A model generated the notes under the pieces. It saw only the letters and a list, made by a program, of their open reading frames with translations, did no database searches and had not been told where the DNA came from. A stretch of 64,000 nucleotides of DNA from Dictyoglomus sp. NZ13-RE01 (GTDB taxonomy: Bacteria; Dictyoglomota; Dictyoglomia; Dictyoglomales; Dictyoglomaceae): contig NIRF01000001.1 in assembly GCA_002878375.1 (NCBI GenBank), positions 361,931 to 425,930 on the forward strand. Reading direction: 5' to 3'. This document shows, in pieces, positions 35,972-44,540 of the stretch (positions are counted from its first letter, which is position 1; each line of letters opens with the position of its first letter). The position numbers were made by a program, and so were the translations under genes.

Positions 35972-37864
35972 ATGAAGCTTTTCTTTTATTCAACAATTTT
36001 ACTTATGTTAATATTTTTAGCCTCTGGATTAGCCTCTAATCAACCATCATCCTCTACTATTAATATATTGAGTAACGGTGATTTTTCAAAGAATATTATA
36101 TACATATCTAAGACTTACCCAGAGCTACCAAATGGAGATTTTGATACTAAAGGAACATGGCTATTTAGAACTGGAGATGGAGCAGTTGCAAATGGTGTTG
36201 TAGAAAATGGTGTATTTAAAGTAGAAATAACAAATGGAGGTCCACATTCTTGGTCTGTACAACTTTTGCAATCACCAATTAAAGTAGAATATTTAGGAAT
36301 TTACCAGGTAAGCTTTGATGCATGGGCAAGCAAAAATAGAAATATTGGAGTAAAAGTTGGTGCTAATGGTTATAGGGGATGGACTGCATATAATCCTGGT
36401 CCTTCAGGTCAGACTGATGAGTCCGGAGGATATTTAATTAGTATTACTACCGAAAAGAAGACATACACCTTCCAATTCACTATGACAAATCCAACCGATG
36501 AGCAGGCAAGATTTGAATTTCAATTAGGGCAAGACGATGGTACAATCTATATAGATAATGTAAGATTGATTAAAGTTGGTACTGCAGAGCCACCAGCTCC
36601 TCCACCAGCAATGGGTGCAAAGTATTGGTATAAAGTAGCTTGGCAGCAAGATTTTGAAAATATGGATAGCATAGATGAAAATGTATGGAGCTTTGAAACT
36701 GGTAATGGCGGTCCAAATCTTCCTGGTTGGGGTAACGGAGAATGGGAGTATTATAAGAAAGAGAATGCATATATAGATCCTACGGAAAAAGCGCTCGTTA
36801 TAGAAGCAAGAAAGGAAGATGTAACAGCGGATGATAATGGCGATGGAACTCCCGAGACTTACAATTATACCTCTGCAAGAATGAAGACTCAAACCAAATT
36901 TAACTTTACCTATGGAAGAATAGAATTCAAAGCAAAACTTCCAAAAGGAAAGGGAATATGGCCTGCCTTATGGATGTTAGGAGAAAAGATAACACAAGTT
37001 GGCTGGCCAGCATGTGGAGAGATTGATGTAATGGAGCTACTTGGACATGAACCAAACAAGGTGTATGGAACAGTTCACGGACCTGGTTATTCTGGCGCTA
37101 ATGGAAAAGGCTCAAGCTATACATTAAGTACTGGAGATTTCTCTCAAGACTACCATATATTTGCAGTTGAGTGGGATCCTATCGGTCTTACTTGGTATGT
37201 AGATGATAATAAGTTCTTCCAAATTACAAGACCCCAATTAGAATTCTATGGTGAGTGGGTATTTGATGATCCATTCTTTATTATAATGAATGTGGCTGTT
37301 GGAGGATACTGGCCAGGCTATCCAGATGATACTACGGTATTTCCTCAAAAAATGTATGTAAAATATGTAAAAGTTTATAAAGGCGTAACCATGGAATCTA
37401 TAAACAACGGTACTTTTGATTATCCATTGGTAAATGATCAAGCTAACAATCCTGATGAGTGGTTCTTATGGTATGGTTCTCCCTATGGAATGGGTGGAAC
37501 AGCTACAGCAAGTATAGAAAATGGATATGCAGTAGTGGATGTACAAAATTATGGATGGGAGTCTTGGCATGTACAATTCAATCAATGGGTTGGACTTTCT
37601 TCAGGAAAGACCTATAAATTAACCTTTAAAGCAAAAGCGGATAACCCAAGAGATATAAATGTCAAATTCCTAAATCCAACTACATATGCTCTCTATGCAA
37701 ACGGTACCTATTCATTGACAAATGATTGGCAAACCTTTGAACTACAATTTACTTACAATGGTACTGACCCAGTAGTTAATCTATCCTTTGAGCTTGGAAA
37801 AACAGCAAATCCTCAAACAGGAAAAGTATACTTTGATGATGTAAGCTTAGAAGTAGTCCAATAA
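35972..37864 (+). CDS. Secreted laminarinase-type endo-beta-glucanase (GH16) with two CBM4/9 modules
   Basis: A 630-residue enzyme: signal peptide (to about residue 21), an N-terminal CBM4/9 jelly roll (about 30-200), a GH16 domain (about 215-470) and a second CBM4/9 module (about 475-630). The GH16 signature EIDVME has nucleophile Glu350 and acid/base Glu355. Laminarin or mixed-linked beta-glucan is the expected substrate. AAGGAGGA precedes the ATG, with a consensus promoter upstream and a strong terminator downstream, so it is monocistronic. Confidence 0.94.
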   Translation: MKLFFYSTILLMLIFLASGLASNQPSSSTINILSNGDFSKNIIYISKTYPELPNGDFDTKGTWLFRTGDGAVANGVVENGVFKVEITNGGPHSWSVQLLQSPIKVEYLGIYQVSFDAWASKNRNIGVKVGANGYRGWTAYNPGPSGQTDESGGYLISITTEKKTYTFQFTMTNPTDEQARFEFQLGQDDGTIYIDNVRLIKVGTAEPPAPPPAMGAKYWYKVAWQQDFENMDSIDENVWSFETGNGGPNLPGWGNGEWEYYKKENAYIDPTEKALVIEARKEDVTADDNGDGTPETYNYTSARMKTQTKFNFTYGRIEFKAKLPKGKGIWPALWMLGEKITQVGWPACGEIDVMELLGHEPNKVYGTVHGPGYSGANGKGSSYTLSTGDFSQDYHIFAVEWDPIGLTWYVDDNKFFQITRPQLEFYGEWVFDDPFFIIMNVAVGGYWPGYPDDTTVFPQKMYVKYVKVYKGVTMESINNGTFDYPLVNDQANNPDEWFLWYGSPYGMGGTATASIENGYAVVDVQNYGWESWHVQFNQWVGLSSGKTYKLTFKAKADNPRDINVKFLNPTTYALYANGTYSLTNDWQTFELQFTYNGTDPVVNLSFELGKTANPQTGKVYFDDVSLEVVQ

Positions 37865-37890
37865 ACATAAAATTATGAATTAATTTTGAA

Positions 37891-37925
37891 GGGAGAGGCT
37901 TTCACCTCTCCCTTTTTTATTTTTT
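37891..37925 (+). terminator. Rho-independent terminator of the laminarinase gene
   Basis: GGGAGAGG (37891-37898), 6-base loop, CCTCTCCC (37905-37912), then TTTTTTATTTTTT. A textbook intrinsic terminator. Confidence 0.93.
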
Positions 37926-37948
37926 CTCTATATGTTAAACTAAATTGT

Positions 37949-39028
37949 ATGAATAAGTTGATACTAAATTTATCAGGAAAAGAGCTAAAACTTCCAAATT
38001 TTTTGCCCGATGCCACATATGGTGTTGTCAAATCCTTGGACACAAAGGACCTAAAACAGGTTGGGGTTCATGGATTAGTAGTTAATACATTCCACTTAAT
38101 AAATAAGCCTGGTATTTCGGTTATTGACTCTTTAAACGGTATCAAGAATTTTATGAACTGGGATGGGATAATTCTTTCTGATTCTGGAGGATTTCAAATC
38201 TTCTCTGTTTTAAGAGAAAATCCAAAATTTGGAAGTATAAATGAGGATGAGATAATCCTGAAAAACAATGAAAAAATCATTATTACTCCAGAAAAGATTA
38301 TTAATGCCCAATTTAAATTGAAATCAGATATTATGATGGCTTTAGATTACTGTACTCATCCTGATGATTCTTATGAGATAAATAAATTATCAGTAAAACT
38401 AACAATTGATTGGGGAAAAAGAAGCAAAAAAGAGTATGAAAAACTTATTAAATCAAAGGAAAATTACAAGCCTCTAATATTTGGTATAATTCAAGGAGGA
38501 AAAGATAAAAATCTTAGAAAGGAATGTGCAGAAGCCTTAATGGAAATAGGTTTTGATGGGTTTGGTTTTGGAGGTTATCCTATTGATAGTAAGGGAAATT
38601 TGATAGAGGATATACTTCAATATACGGCGGAGCTAATTCCCGACAATTTGCCCAAATATGCTATGGGGATTGGAAAACCGGAAAATATAGTTACCTGTGC
38701 TCAAATGGGATATAATCTATTTGATTGTGTTATCCCTACAAGAGAAGGAAGAAAGGGAAAGCTATATATTTATAATGATAAGATGGAAAAAGTAGATATC
38801 TTTTCAAAGGATTTTTACTCCAATATTTTTATATTAGATGGAAAATATGTAAGAGACAAAAAGCCTATATCAGAGTTTTGTGATTGCTTATTATGTCAAA
38901 ATTATAGCAGAGCATATTTACATCATCTTTTTAAATTAGAGGATCCCTTAGCTTATAGATTAGCATCTATTCACAATCTAAGATTCTATATGCAATTAAT
39001 AGATTTAATATGGAAGAAGATATCATAA
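37949..39028 (+). CDS. tRNA-guanine transglycosylase-like protein
   Basis: A 359-residue TGT-fold enzyme, which in bacteria inserts the queuosine precursor at the tRNA wobble position. Catalytic residues are present: Asp78 in SDSGGFQ and Asp259 in FDCVIPTR. The zinc site is C311-x-C313-x2-C316-x25-H342 (CDCLLC and IHN). It is divergent in places: DYCT replaces the usual DECT motif. The frame extends upstream into the terminator, so I start at the ATG at 37949. No Shine-Dalgarno precedes it; TAAACT 7 bp before the ATG could be a -10 for a leaderless message. Confidence 0.85.
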   Translation: MNKLILNLSGKELKLPNFLPDATYGVVKSLDTKDLKQVGVHGLVVNTFHLINKPGISVIDSLNGIKNFMNWDGIILSDSGGFQIFSVLRENPKFGSINEDEIILKNNEKIIITPEKIINAQFKLKSDIMMALDYCTHPDDSYEINKLSVKLTIDWGKRSKKEYEKLIKSKENYKPLIFGIIQGGKDKNLRKECAEALMEIGFDGFGFGGYPIDSKGNLIEDILQYTAELIPDNLPKYAMGIGKPENIVTCAQMGYNLFDCVIPTREGRKGKLYIYNDKMEKVDIFSKDFYSNIFILDGKYVRDKKPISEFCDCLLCQNYSRAYLHHLFKLEDPLAYRLASIHNLRFYMQLIDLIWKKIS

Positions 39029-39798
39029 GAGAAATTCTTAGTAGTAAGAAATATAAAGATATAGAGATTGAATTTTTGAGAAATATTTATAATATCGAGA
39101 AAAGTAAGTACAATAATGAAAAACTTATTATAAAATCTGTAAAAAGAAAATTACATCAAGTTTATGGTTCATTCCTAAATCCCAAAATCTTTGATAGGTT
39201 GAAAGTATATTTAGAAGAATTGACCCAAGATAATTTAATAGATACATGTAAGAATATATTAAGTCTCCATACATCCACTAAGGAGAGAATAGATTTCTAT
39301 CCATATATTTATGAGCAGATCTTCTCAAATATACCAAAACCTAAATCCATCTTAGATGTTGCATGTGGATTAAACCCTTTTTCTATTCCCTTTATGAATA
39401 TAGAAAGAAAAATTCATTATTTTGCATTAGACATAAACTCATCTCTTATAGAACTAATAAATAATTTTCTATTAAAATTAGGTTTACAACCAAAGGCAAA
39501 AGTTTATGATGTAATGTATCATCCAATAGATATTCAGGTAGATTTAGCCTTTATATTCAAATTTATTCCAGTCTTAGATAAACTAAGAAAGGATTATATG
39601 TTAGAATTTATAAGAAATATTCCATCTTATTATATAGTTGTTTCTTTTCCATTAAAAAGTTTAACTGGAAAAACAAAAGGAATGGAAGAACATTACAATG
39701 AAAAATATATATCTAAATTAAGAAATAATTTTTTATTTATTCATGAATTTTCTATTTCAAACGAAAAATTTATAATTATAAAAAAAGAAGATGGGTAA
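39010..39798 (+). CDS. ArmA/FmrO-like 16S rRNA (guanine-1405-N7) methyltransferase homologue
   Basis: A 262-residue protein that, from memory, matches ArmA-type aminoglycoside-resistance methyltransferases along its whole length (ArmA is 257). The N-terminal helical part has ILSSKKYKDIE, KRKLHQVYGSF (residues 46-55) and LHTSTKERI (86-94). The SAM loop is SILDVACGLNPFSIPFM (113-129), then DINSSLIELI, and the family segment VSFPLKSLTGKTKGMEEHY (211-229). Members methylate G1405 of the 30S decoding site and block 4,6-linked aminoglycosides. It overlaps Tgt by 19 bp and RsmI by 8 bp. Function in this organism is inferred. Confidence 0.82.
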   Translation: MEEDIIREILSSKKYKDIEIEFLRNIYNIEKSKYNNEKLIIKSVKRKLHQVYGSFLNPKIFDRLKVYLEELTQDNLIDTCKNILSLHTSTKERIDFYPYIYEQIFSNIPKPKSILDVACGLNPFSIPFMNIERKIHYFALDINSSLIELINNFLLKLGLQPKAKVYDVMYHPIDIQVDLAFIFKFIPVLDKLRKDYMLEFIRNIPSYYIVVSFPLKSLTGKTKGMEEHYNEKYISKLRNNFLFIHEFSISNEKFIIIKKEDG

Positions 39799-40663
39799 GT
39801 TATACGTAATTGCAACTCCTATAGGAAATTTAAAAGATATTACCTTCAGAGCATTAGAGACTATTGAAGAGTGTGATATCTTAGCTGTAGAAGATACAAG
39901 ACACACTCTTAAGCTTCTGAATCATTACAATATCAAGAAAAAGATGATCTCGTACCATAAATATAATGAGAAGGAAAGAGTAAATCTAATATTAGACCTT
40001 TTAAAAAACAAAAACTTGAATGTGGGACTGCTAACTAACGCAGGTACTCCATGCATATCGGATCCTGGATACATAATAGTCAAATGTGCAAGAGAAAATG
40101 GAATAGAAGTGGTACCTATTCCTGGTCCTTCTGCAATAACTACCGCCTTATCTATTTCTGGACTTCCATCTAATCAATTTTTATTTTATGGTTTTTTACC
40201 GAACAAGAAAACTGAAAGAGAAAAAATATTAACGAAAATAAAAAACACAAAGGTAGAAACTATAATTTTTTTTGAATCGCCAAAAAGAATTACTAACTTA
40301 ATGAATTTATTAAAAGATTTTTTCCCTAAATCTACAGTATGCGTTTGCAATGAGTTAACAAAAATGTTTGAAAAGGTATACTATGGAAACATTGATAAGG
40401 TAGTAGAAGAAATAGAAAATAACCCTCATAAAGAAATGGGAGAATACACAGTGATTATTTATTACAATCCAGAAGAAGAGCCCTCTAAATTAAATCTAAG
40501 TGTCGAAGCCTTAATAATTAATGAGTTAGTTACTAATAATCTGAGTCTTAAAGAAGCAATTAATTTGGTATCTAAGAAGTATGGAATATCTAAAAAAGAA
40601 GTATATAATAAGGCTATAAATCTTAGAAATAAAATTTTAAACAATGGAGGAGGAAATCTATGA
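39791..40663 (+). CDS. rsmI: 16S rRNA (cytidine-1402-2'-O)-methyltransferase
   Basis: A 290-residue tetrapyrrole-methylase-fold enzyme that 2'-O-methylates C1402 in the ribosomal P site. Signatures are LYVIATPIGNLKDITFRALE, VEDTRHTLKLLNHY, LLTNAGTPCISDPG and PGPSAITTALSISGLP. It overlaps the ArmA-like gene upstream and plsX by 4 bp downstream, indicating translational coupling. The two rRNA enzymes would modify sites three nucleotides apart. Confidence 0.95.
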   Translation: MGKLYVIATPIGNLKDITFRALETIEECDILAVEDTRHTLKLLNHYNIKKKMISYHKYNEKERVNLILDLLKNKNLNVGLLTNAGTPCISDPGYIIVKCARENGIEVVPIPGPSAITTALSISGLPSNQFLFYGFLPNKKTEREKILTKIKNTKVETIIFFESPKRITNLMNLLKDFFPKSTVCVCNELTKMFEKVYYGNIDKVVEEIENNPHKEMGEYTVIIYYNPEEEPSKLNLSVEALIINELVTNNLSLKEAINLVSKKYGISKKEVYNKAINLRNKILNNGGGNL

Positions 40664-41667
40664 CAATTGCACTGGATGCTATGGGAGGAGATTTTGCTCC
40701 TCAAGAAACAGTAAAGGGAGCAATTGAGTTTGTTAAGGAATTTCATGAAAAAGTTATTCTTGTAGGTAAAGAGGATCTACTAAAAAGAGAGTTAAGTAAC
40801 TATAGCTATCCAGAAGAATTAATTGAAATCTATCACGCATCTCAGGTAATAGAAATGGGAGAACATCCAGCTTTTGCAGTTAAAGAAAAAGAAGACTCGT
40901 CCATAGTTGTTTGTATGAAACTTCATAAAGAGAATAAGGTTTCCGCCGTTGTATCTGCAGGAAATACTGGAGCTGTAATGAGTAGTGCCCTACTTATCTT
41001 AGGAAGAATCCCTGGAATTAAAAGACCTGCTATAGCTACTTTAATACCTACCCTTAGTGAAAAACCTTCCATTCTTTTGGATGTTGGAGCTAATGTCGAT
41101 TGTAAGAAAGAATACTTAGAACAATTTGCCCTAATGGGGAGAATATATTTAGAAGAGATTTTCAATGTTAAAAATCCAAGAATCGGATTATTAAATATTG
41201 GAGAAGAGGAAGGGAAAGGAAATCAGTTGGCACAGGAGACCTATGAACTTCTAAAGAATAACAAATATTTCAATTTTGTTGGAAATATAGAAGGAAAAGA
41301 CCTTTTTAGCTCTATTGCGGATGTTATTGTATGCGATGGATTTGTAGGAAACATTGCTGTAAAAACAGCGGAGGGTGTAGCGGAAACTCTCTTTACCCTC
41401 CTGACAAAAGAACTAACATCAAGTTTGTGGAGTAAAATATTAGCAGGCTTACTAAAACAAAAGTTTAGGAATGTTAAGAAAAAGTTAGATTATAGTGAAT
41501 ATGGTGGTGCTCCTCTTTTAGGAATAAATGGCGTTGTTATAATATCCCATGGAAGATCAAAGGCAAAGGCTATAAAAAACGCCCTAAAGGTATCTTTACA
41601 AGTTGTAAAACAAAAAGTTAATGATAAAATAAAGGAAGGTGTTCTTGAAATATCTGGGGGAGGTTAA
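40660..41667 (+). CDS. plsX: Phosphate acyltransferase PlsX
   Basis: A 335-residue enzyme that makes acyl-phosphate from acyl-ACP for phospholipid synthesis. The start TIALDAMGGDFAPQETVKGA and SAGNTGAVMSSALL, LLDVGANVDCK and VCDGFVGNIAVK are PlsX signatures. GGAGGAGG precedes the ATG. It is not next to fabD, fabH or acpP here. Confidence 0.95.
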   Translation: MTIALDAMGGDFAPQETVKGAIEFVKEFHEKVILVGKEDLLKRELSNYSYPEELIEIYHASQVIEMGEHPAFAVKEKEDSSIVVCMKLHKENKVSAVVSAGNTGAVMSSALLILGRIPGIKRPAIATLIPTLSEKPSILLDVGANVDCKKEYLEQFALMGRIYLEEIFNVKNPRIGLLNIGEEEGKGNQLAQETYELLKNNKYFNFVGNIEGKDLFSSIADVIVCDGFVGNIAVKTAEGVAETLFTLLTKELTSSLWSKILAGLLKQKFRNVKKKLDYSEYGGAPLLGINGVVIISHGRSKAKAIKNALKVSLQVVKQKVNDKIKEGVLEISGGG

Positions 41668-41668
41668 T

Positions 41669-42745
41669 ATGGAAAATAGGTTAGAGAGAATCCTACAAAG
41701 AGCTTTAGACTTAAAAGCTTCTGATATCCATTTAAAAGTAGGTGCTCCACCTGCCCTAAGAGTGTTAGGTGATATTACTTTTTTGGAAGATGAGTATCCT
41801 ATAACTACTGAAGAGCTAAAAACCATGATATTTCCTTTTATTAAACCCCAATTTATCAAGGTATTCGAAGAAAATGGAGAGTTGGATTTTGCTTTTGAAA
41901 TGGAAAGAAAAGTAAGATTAAGAGGAAATTTATATCTTCAAAGAGGAACTTTAGCGTTAGCATTAAGAATTATACCACTTCAAGTGCCTTCCTTTGAGGA
42001 GTTAAATTTACCTCTCACTATACAAAATTTAGTCTCTAAAAAATCTGGTCTTATTTTAGTAACAGGTCCTGCTGGTTCAGGGAAATCTACCACTTTAGCT
42101 GCAATGATTGACTTTTTAAACATGAATTATAAATTGAAGATTATTACTATTGAGGACCCAATAGAGTATATATTTAAAGATAAAAACTCTTTTATAACCC
42201 AAAGAGAGATTAGATTAGACACAAAGAGTTATAGTACTGCACTAAAAATGGCATTAAGAGAGGATCCAAATGTTATAATGGTAGGTGAGCTTAGAGATTT
42301 GGAGACAATCAGCGTTGCTTTACAAGCTGCTGAAACTGGACATTTAGTTTTAAGTACTATTCATACTACAGATACAACTATTACTATCGAAAGAATAATT
42401 GATAGTTTCCCTCCTCATCAACAGCATCAGGTAAGAATACAAATCTCAAACGTACTTCAAGGAATAATATCTCAAAGATTATTGAAAAGAAAAGATAGAA
42501 AAGGTTTAATTCCCGCCTGTGAGATCCTTGTAGGTACCTTGGCTGTTAGAAAGGCAATAAGAGAAGAGAGAACAAACGAGATTCCTAAAATTATTGAGGC
42601 AAGCAAAGTGGACGGTATGCAGTCTTTCAACCAACATTTAGCAGAACTATACTTTAATAAACTTATAAGTGATGAAGAGGCACTAAATGCAAGCCCTTCC
42701 CCCCAAGATCTGAAATTACTTCTAAGAGGTATTACTCAGAGCTAA
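41669..42745 (+). CDS. pilT: Type IV pilus retraction-type ATPase (PilT family)
   Basis: A 358-residue secretion ATPase. Motifs are LDLKASDIHLKVG, Walker A GPAGSGKST (133-141), the Asp box ITIEDPIEYIF, Walker B MVGELRDLETI and the His box HTTDT. The AIRxxK-type C-terminal arm is not obvious, but length and motifs fit PilT. GGGGGAGG precedes the ATG one base after the plsX stop. Other pilus genes are not in the window. Confidence 0.88.
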   Translation: MENRLERILQRALDLKASDIHLKVGAPPALRVLGDITFLEDEYPITTEELKTMIFPFIKPQFIKVFEENGELDFAFEMERKVRLRGNLYLQRGTLALALRIIPLQVPSFEELNLPLTIQNLVSKKSGLILVTGPAGSGKSTTLAAMIDFLNMNYKLKIITIEDPIEYIFKDKNSFITQREIRLDTKSYSTALKMALREDPNVIMVGELRDLETISVALQAAETGHLVLSTIHTTDTTITIERIIDSFPPHQQHQVRIQISNVLQGIISQRLLKRKDRKGLIPACEILVGTLAVRKAIREERTNEIPKIIEASKVDGMQSFNQHLAELYFNKLISDEEALNASPSPQDLKLLLRGITQS

Positions 42746-43286
42746 AAATTATACTTTCTTTTATTTCTTTTTTATCGATATCGATTATATAAATTTTATT
42801 ATCCTCTATTATACCAATAGAACTATAAGGAACTTTTGATAAAGACGGGCTTCCTGGATTTAAGAGTATTACTCTGTCCTTTCTCTTTAGAACTGGAGTA
42901 TGAATATGCCCAAATATCACAAGATTAACATTATATTTTTCTCCTAAGCTAAATAATTCTTCTTCACTTTTATCTTCCCCATGAGTTAGTAAAATTCTCC
43001 ATGGCGATACAAAAATAAATGAATAGGGAGAAAGAATGGGGTATTTTATAACAAGCTGATCCACATCCGCATCACAATTTCCCCTGCTTATAATAACAGG
43101 TTTATTTAAGTTATTTAAAAATTCCGCAAGTTTAGAAGGTGCATAACCATCTGGAAGAGGATTTCTTGGTCCATGATATAAAATATCCCCAGCATGTAAA
43201 ATTAAGTCTACATCTCTTAAATAATCTGAAATTTTTTCTAAGAAAGATGTTCCGCCATGGGTATCGCTTATTACTAATATTTTCAT
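42732..43286 (-). CDS. yfcE: YfcE-type phosphodiesterase
   Basis: A 184-residue calcineurin-like phosphoesterase. The metal motifs are ISDTHGG, HAGDILYHGPRNPLPDGYAP, RGNCDADVDQ and IFGHIHTPV; the HGPRNPLPxGYAP and RGNCD segments match E. coli YfcE as I recall it. The start is the ATG at 43286 behind GGGAGG. It overlaps the next phosphoesterase gene only if the longer start is used. It is convergent with pilT (14-bp overlap). Confidence 0.88.
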   Translation of the reverse strand: MKILVISDTHGGTSFLEKISDYLRDVDLILHAGDILYHGPRNPLPDGYAPSKLAEFLNNLNKPVIISRGNCDADVDQLVIKYPILSPYSFIFVSPWRILLTHGEDKSEEELFSLGEKYNVNLVIFGHIHTPVLKRKDRVILLNPGSPSLSKVPYSSIGIIEDNKIYIIDIDKKEIKESIIFSSE

Positions 43287-43293
43287 GGTACTT

Positions 43294-44019
43294 CTACCTC
43301 CCAAAGGATAATCTTTCCCATAAAGGTCTTGGAAATCCTAAAAGTTGCATCTTTTTCTGAGTAATCTCTATGAGATAATCAACTCTATAAACTTTAAAAA
43401 CATGGTTCTTTGTATCATATATGCCAAAACTACTTTTCCAATTTCCATCTCTTGGCTGTCCTACGCTTCCTGGATTTATTAAGTATTTATTTTTAGGTTG
43501 TATTTCTATTTCTCCCCCTTTAACCATGCTTAAATACTTAATCTCATCATTTTCATAAATAAATACTCCTGCTATATGGGAATGACCAAAGAAATAAATA
43601 TTTTCATCCATCAAATTAAAATTGGCAAAAACAGAATTATAAGTAACTAAATATTCTTCTAAAGGCTTCCTTATACTTCCATGTACTATTCCACCCCACT
43701 CGAAATTTAGTTTCTCTGGTAATTTATAAAGAAACTCAAAATTTTCAGGAGTTATATTCTCTCTGGTCCAATCTATGGCGTATTGGGCAAGAGGGTTAAA
43801 ATTATCATAGTCTAATCTTCCAACTACAGCAGCATCATGATTTCCTATGATTGATGCGTTGATTTTTTTTATATAACTTACACACTCGTTGGGATTTGGA
43901 CCATACCCAACTATATCCCCTAAGCAATAGATCTCATCAACTTCTTTTTCTATTTTTTTTACTACTGCTTCTAAAGCTTCTAAATTACTATGAATATCAG
44001 AGATTATTCCTATTTTCAT
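43294..44019 (-). CDS. Calcineurin-like metallophosphoesterase
   Basis: A 241-residue protein with the binuclear metal motifs GIISDIHSNLEAL, YCLGDIVGYGPNPNECV, GNHDAAV and FFGHSH, then NPGSVGQPRDGN. This is the subgroup often annotated as protein phosphatase or diadenosine tetraphosphatase. The physiological substrate is unknown. Its ATG overlaps the end of the GerMN gene by 4 bp. Confidence 0.88.
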   Translation of the reverse strand: MKIGIISDIHSNLEALEAVVKKIEKEVDEIYCLGDIVGYGPNPNECVSYIKKINASIIGNHDAAVVGRLDYDNFNPLAQYAIDWTRENITPENFEFLYKLPEKLNFEWGGIVHGSIRKPLEEYLVTYNSVFANFNLMDENIYFFGHSHIAGVFIYENDEIKYLSMVKGGEIEIQPKNKYLINPGSVGQPRDGNWKSSFGIYDTKNHVFKVYRVDYLIEITQKKMQLLGFPRPLWERLSFGR

Positions 44020-44522
44020 TGTGAAATATTCATATTCCTTTCAAGCGGAACAGAAATATCATAATGACCAGCTAAAGTATCCAAAGTAGCATCACCTACT
44101 AATATCTGTACCTTCTTTATCCAAGGTAGCTCAGTCAATGTATTAACTATACTGTATATTGTTAGTAGCTCTTCAGTACTACCCCCTGGATGATTATTTT
44201 TTAGTTCATTAGAAAAGCTCACATAGGCTATATTATTTCTGATAGAAATTCTCAAAAGTCTTGTCCCTTTTGGAATAGGAGAACGTAAGGAGGGACTTTT
44301 AGGTCCCTCCAATAATAGACTAATTACTTTCTTAGCTATATTTTCCTTGTTGAATAGTTTGTCCCAGTAAGATATATCAATATCCCTTTCTTCGTATCTT
44401 AAATTACCACTTTTGTAATCATAAAAATAAATCTTAACTTGTGTTTTCTCTCTGAAACTAAAAAGAGCCAAAGTAATAGCAATTATTAAAAATAACAAAG
44501 AAATAGTTAGTATTTTTTTCAA
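44016..44522 (-). CDS. GerMN-domain membrane-anchored protein
   Basis: About 168 residues: an N-terminal membrane anchor (ILTISLLFLIIAITLALF), then a GerMN domain (VISLLLEGPKSPSLRSPIPKGTRLL, NNIAYVSFSNEL, GGSTEELLTIYSIVNTLTELPWIKKVQILV). Such domains occur in sporulation and lipoprotein contexts; the role here is unknown. The frame opens at TTG 44537, but a second TTG at 44522 lies 8 bp after GGAGG and is the more likely start. It follows rho by 3 bp or slightly more. Confidence 0.8.
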   Translation of the reverse strand: MKKILTISLLFLIIAITLALFSFREKTQVKIYFYDYKSGNLRYEERDIDISYWDKLFNKENIAKKVISLLLEGPKSPSLRSPIPKGTRLLRISIRNNIAYVSFSNELKNNHPGGSTEELLTIYSIVNTLTELPWIKKVQILVGDATLDTLAGHYDISVPLERNMNISQ

Positions 44523-44540
44523 TGGAGAATCCTCCAAGTT

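Noticed and set aside
37886-37948. Upstream extension of the Tgt-like frame
   Set aside because: It would start inside the stem and U-run of the laminarinase terminator and adds residues not found in Tgt proteins.
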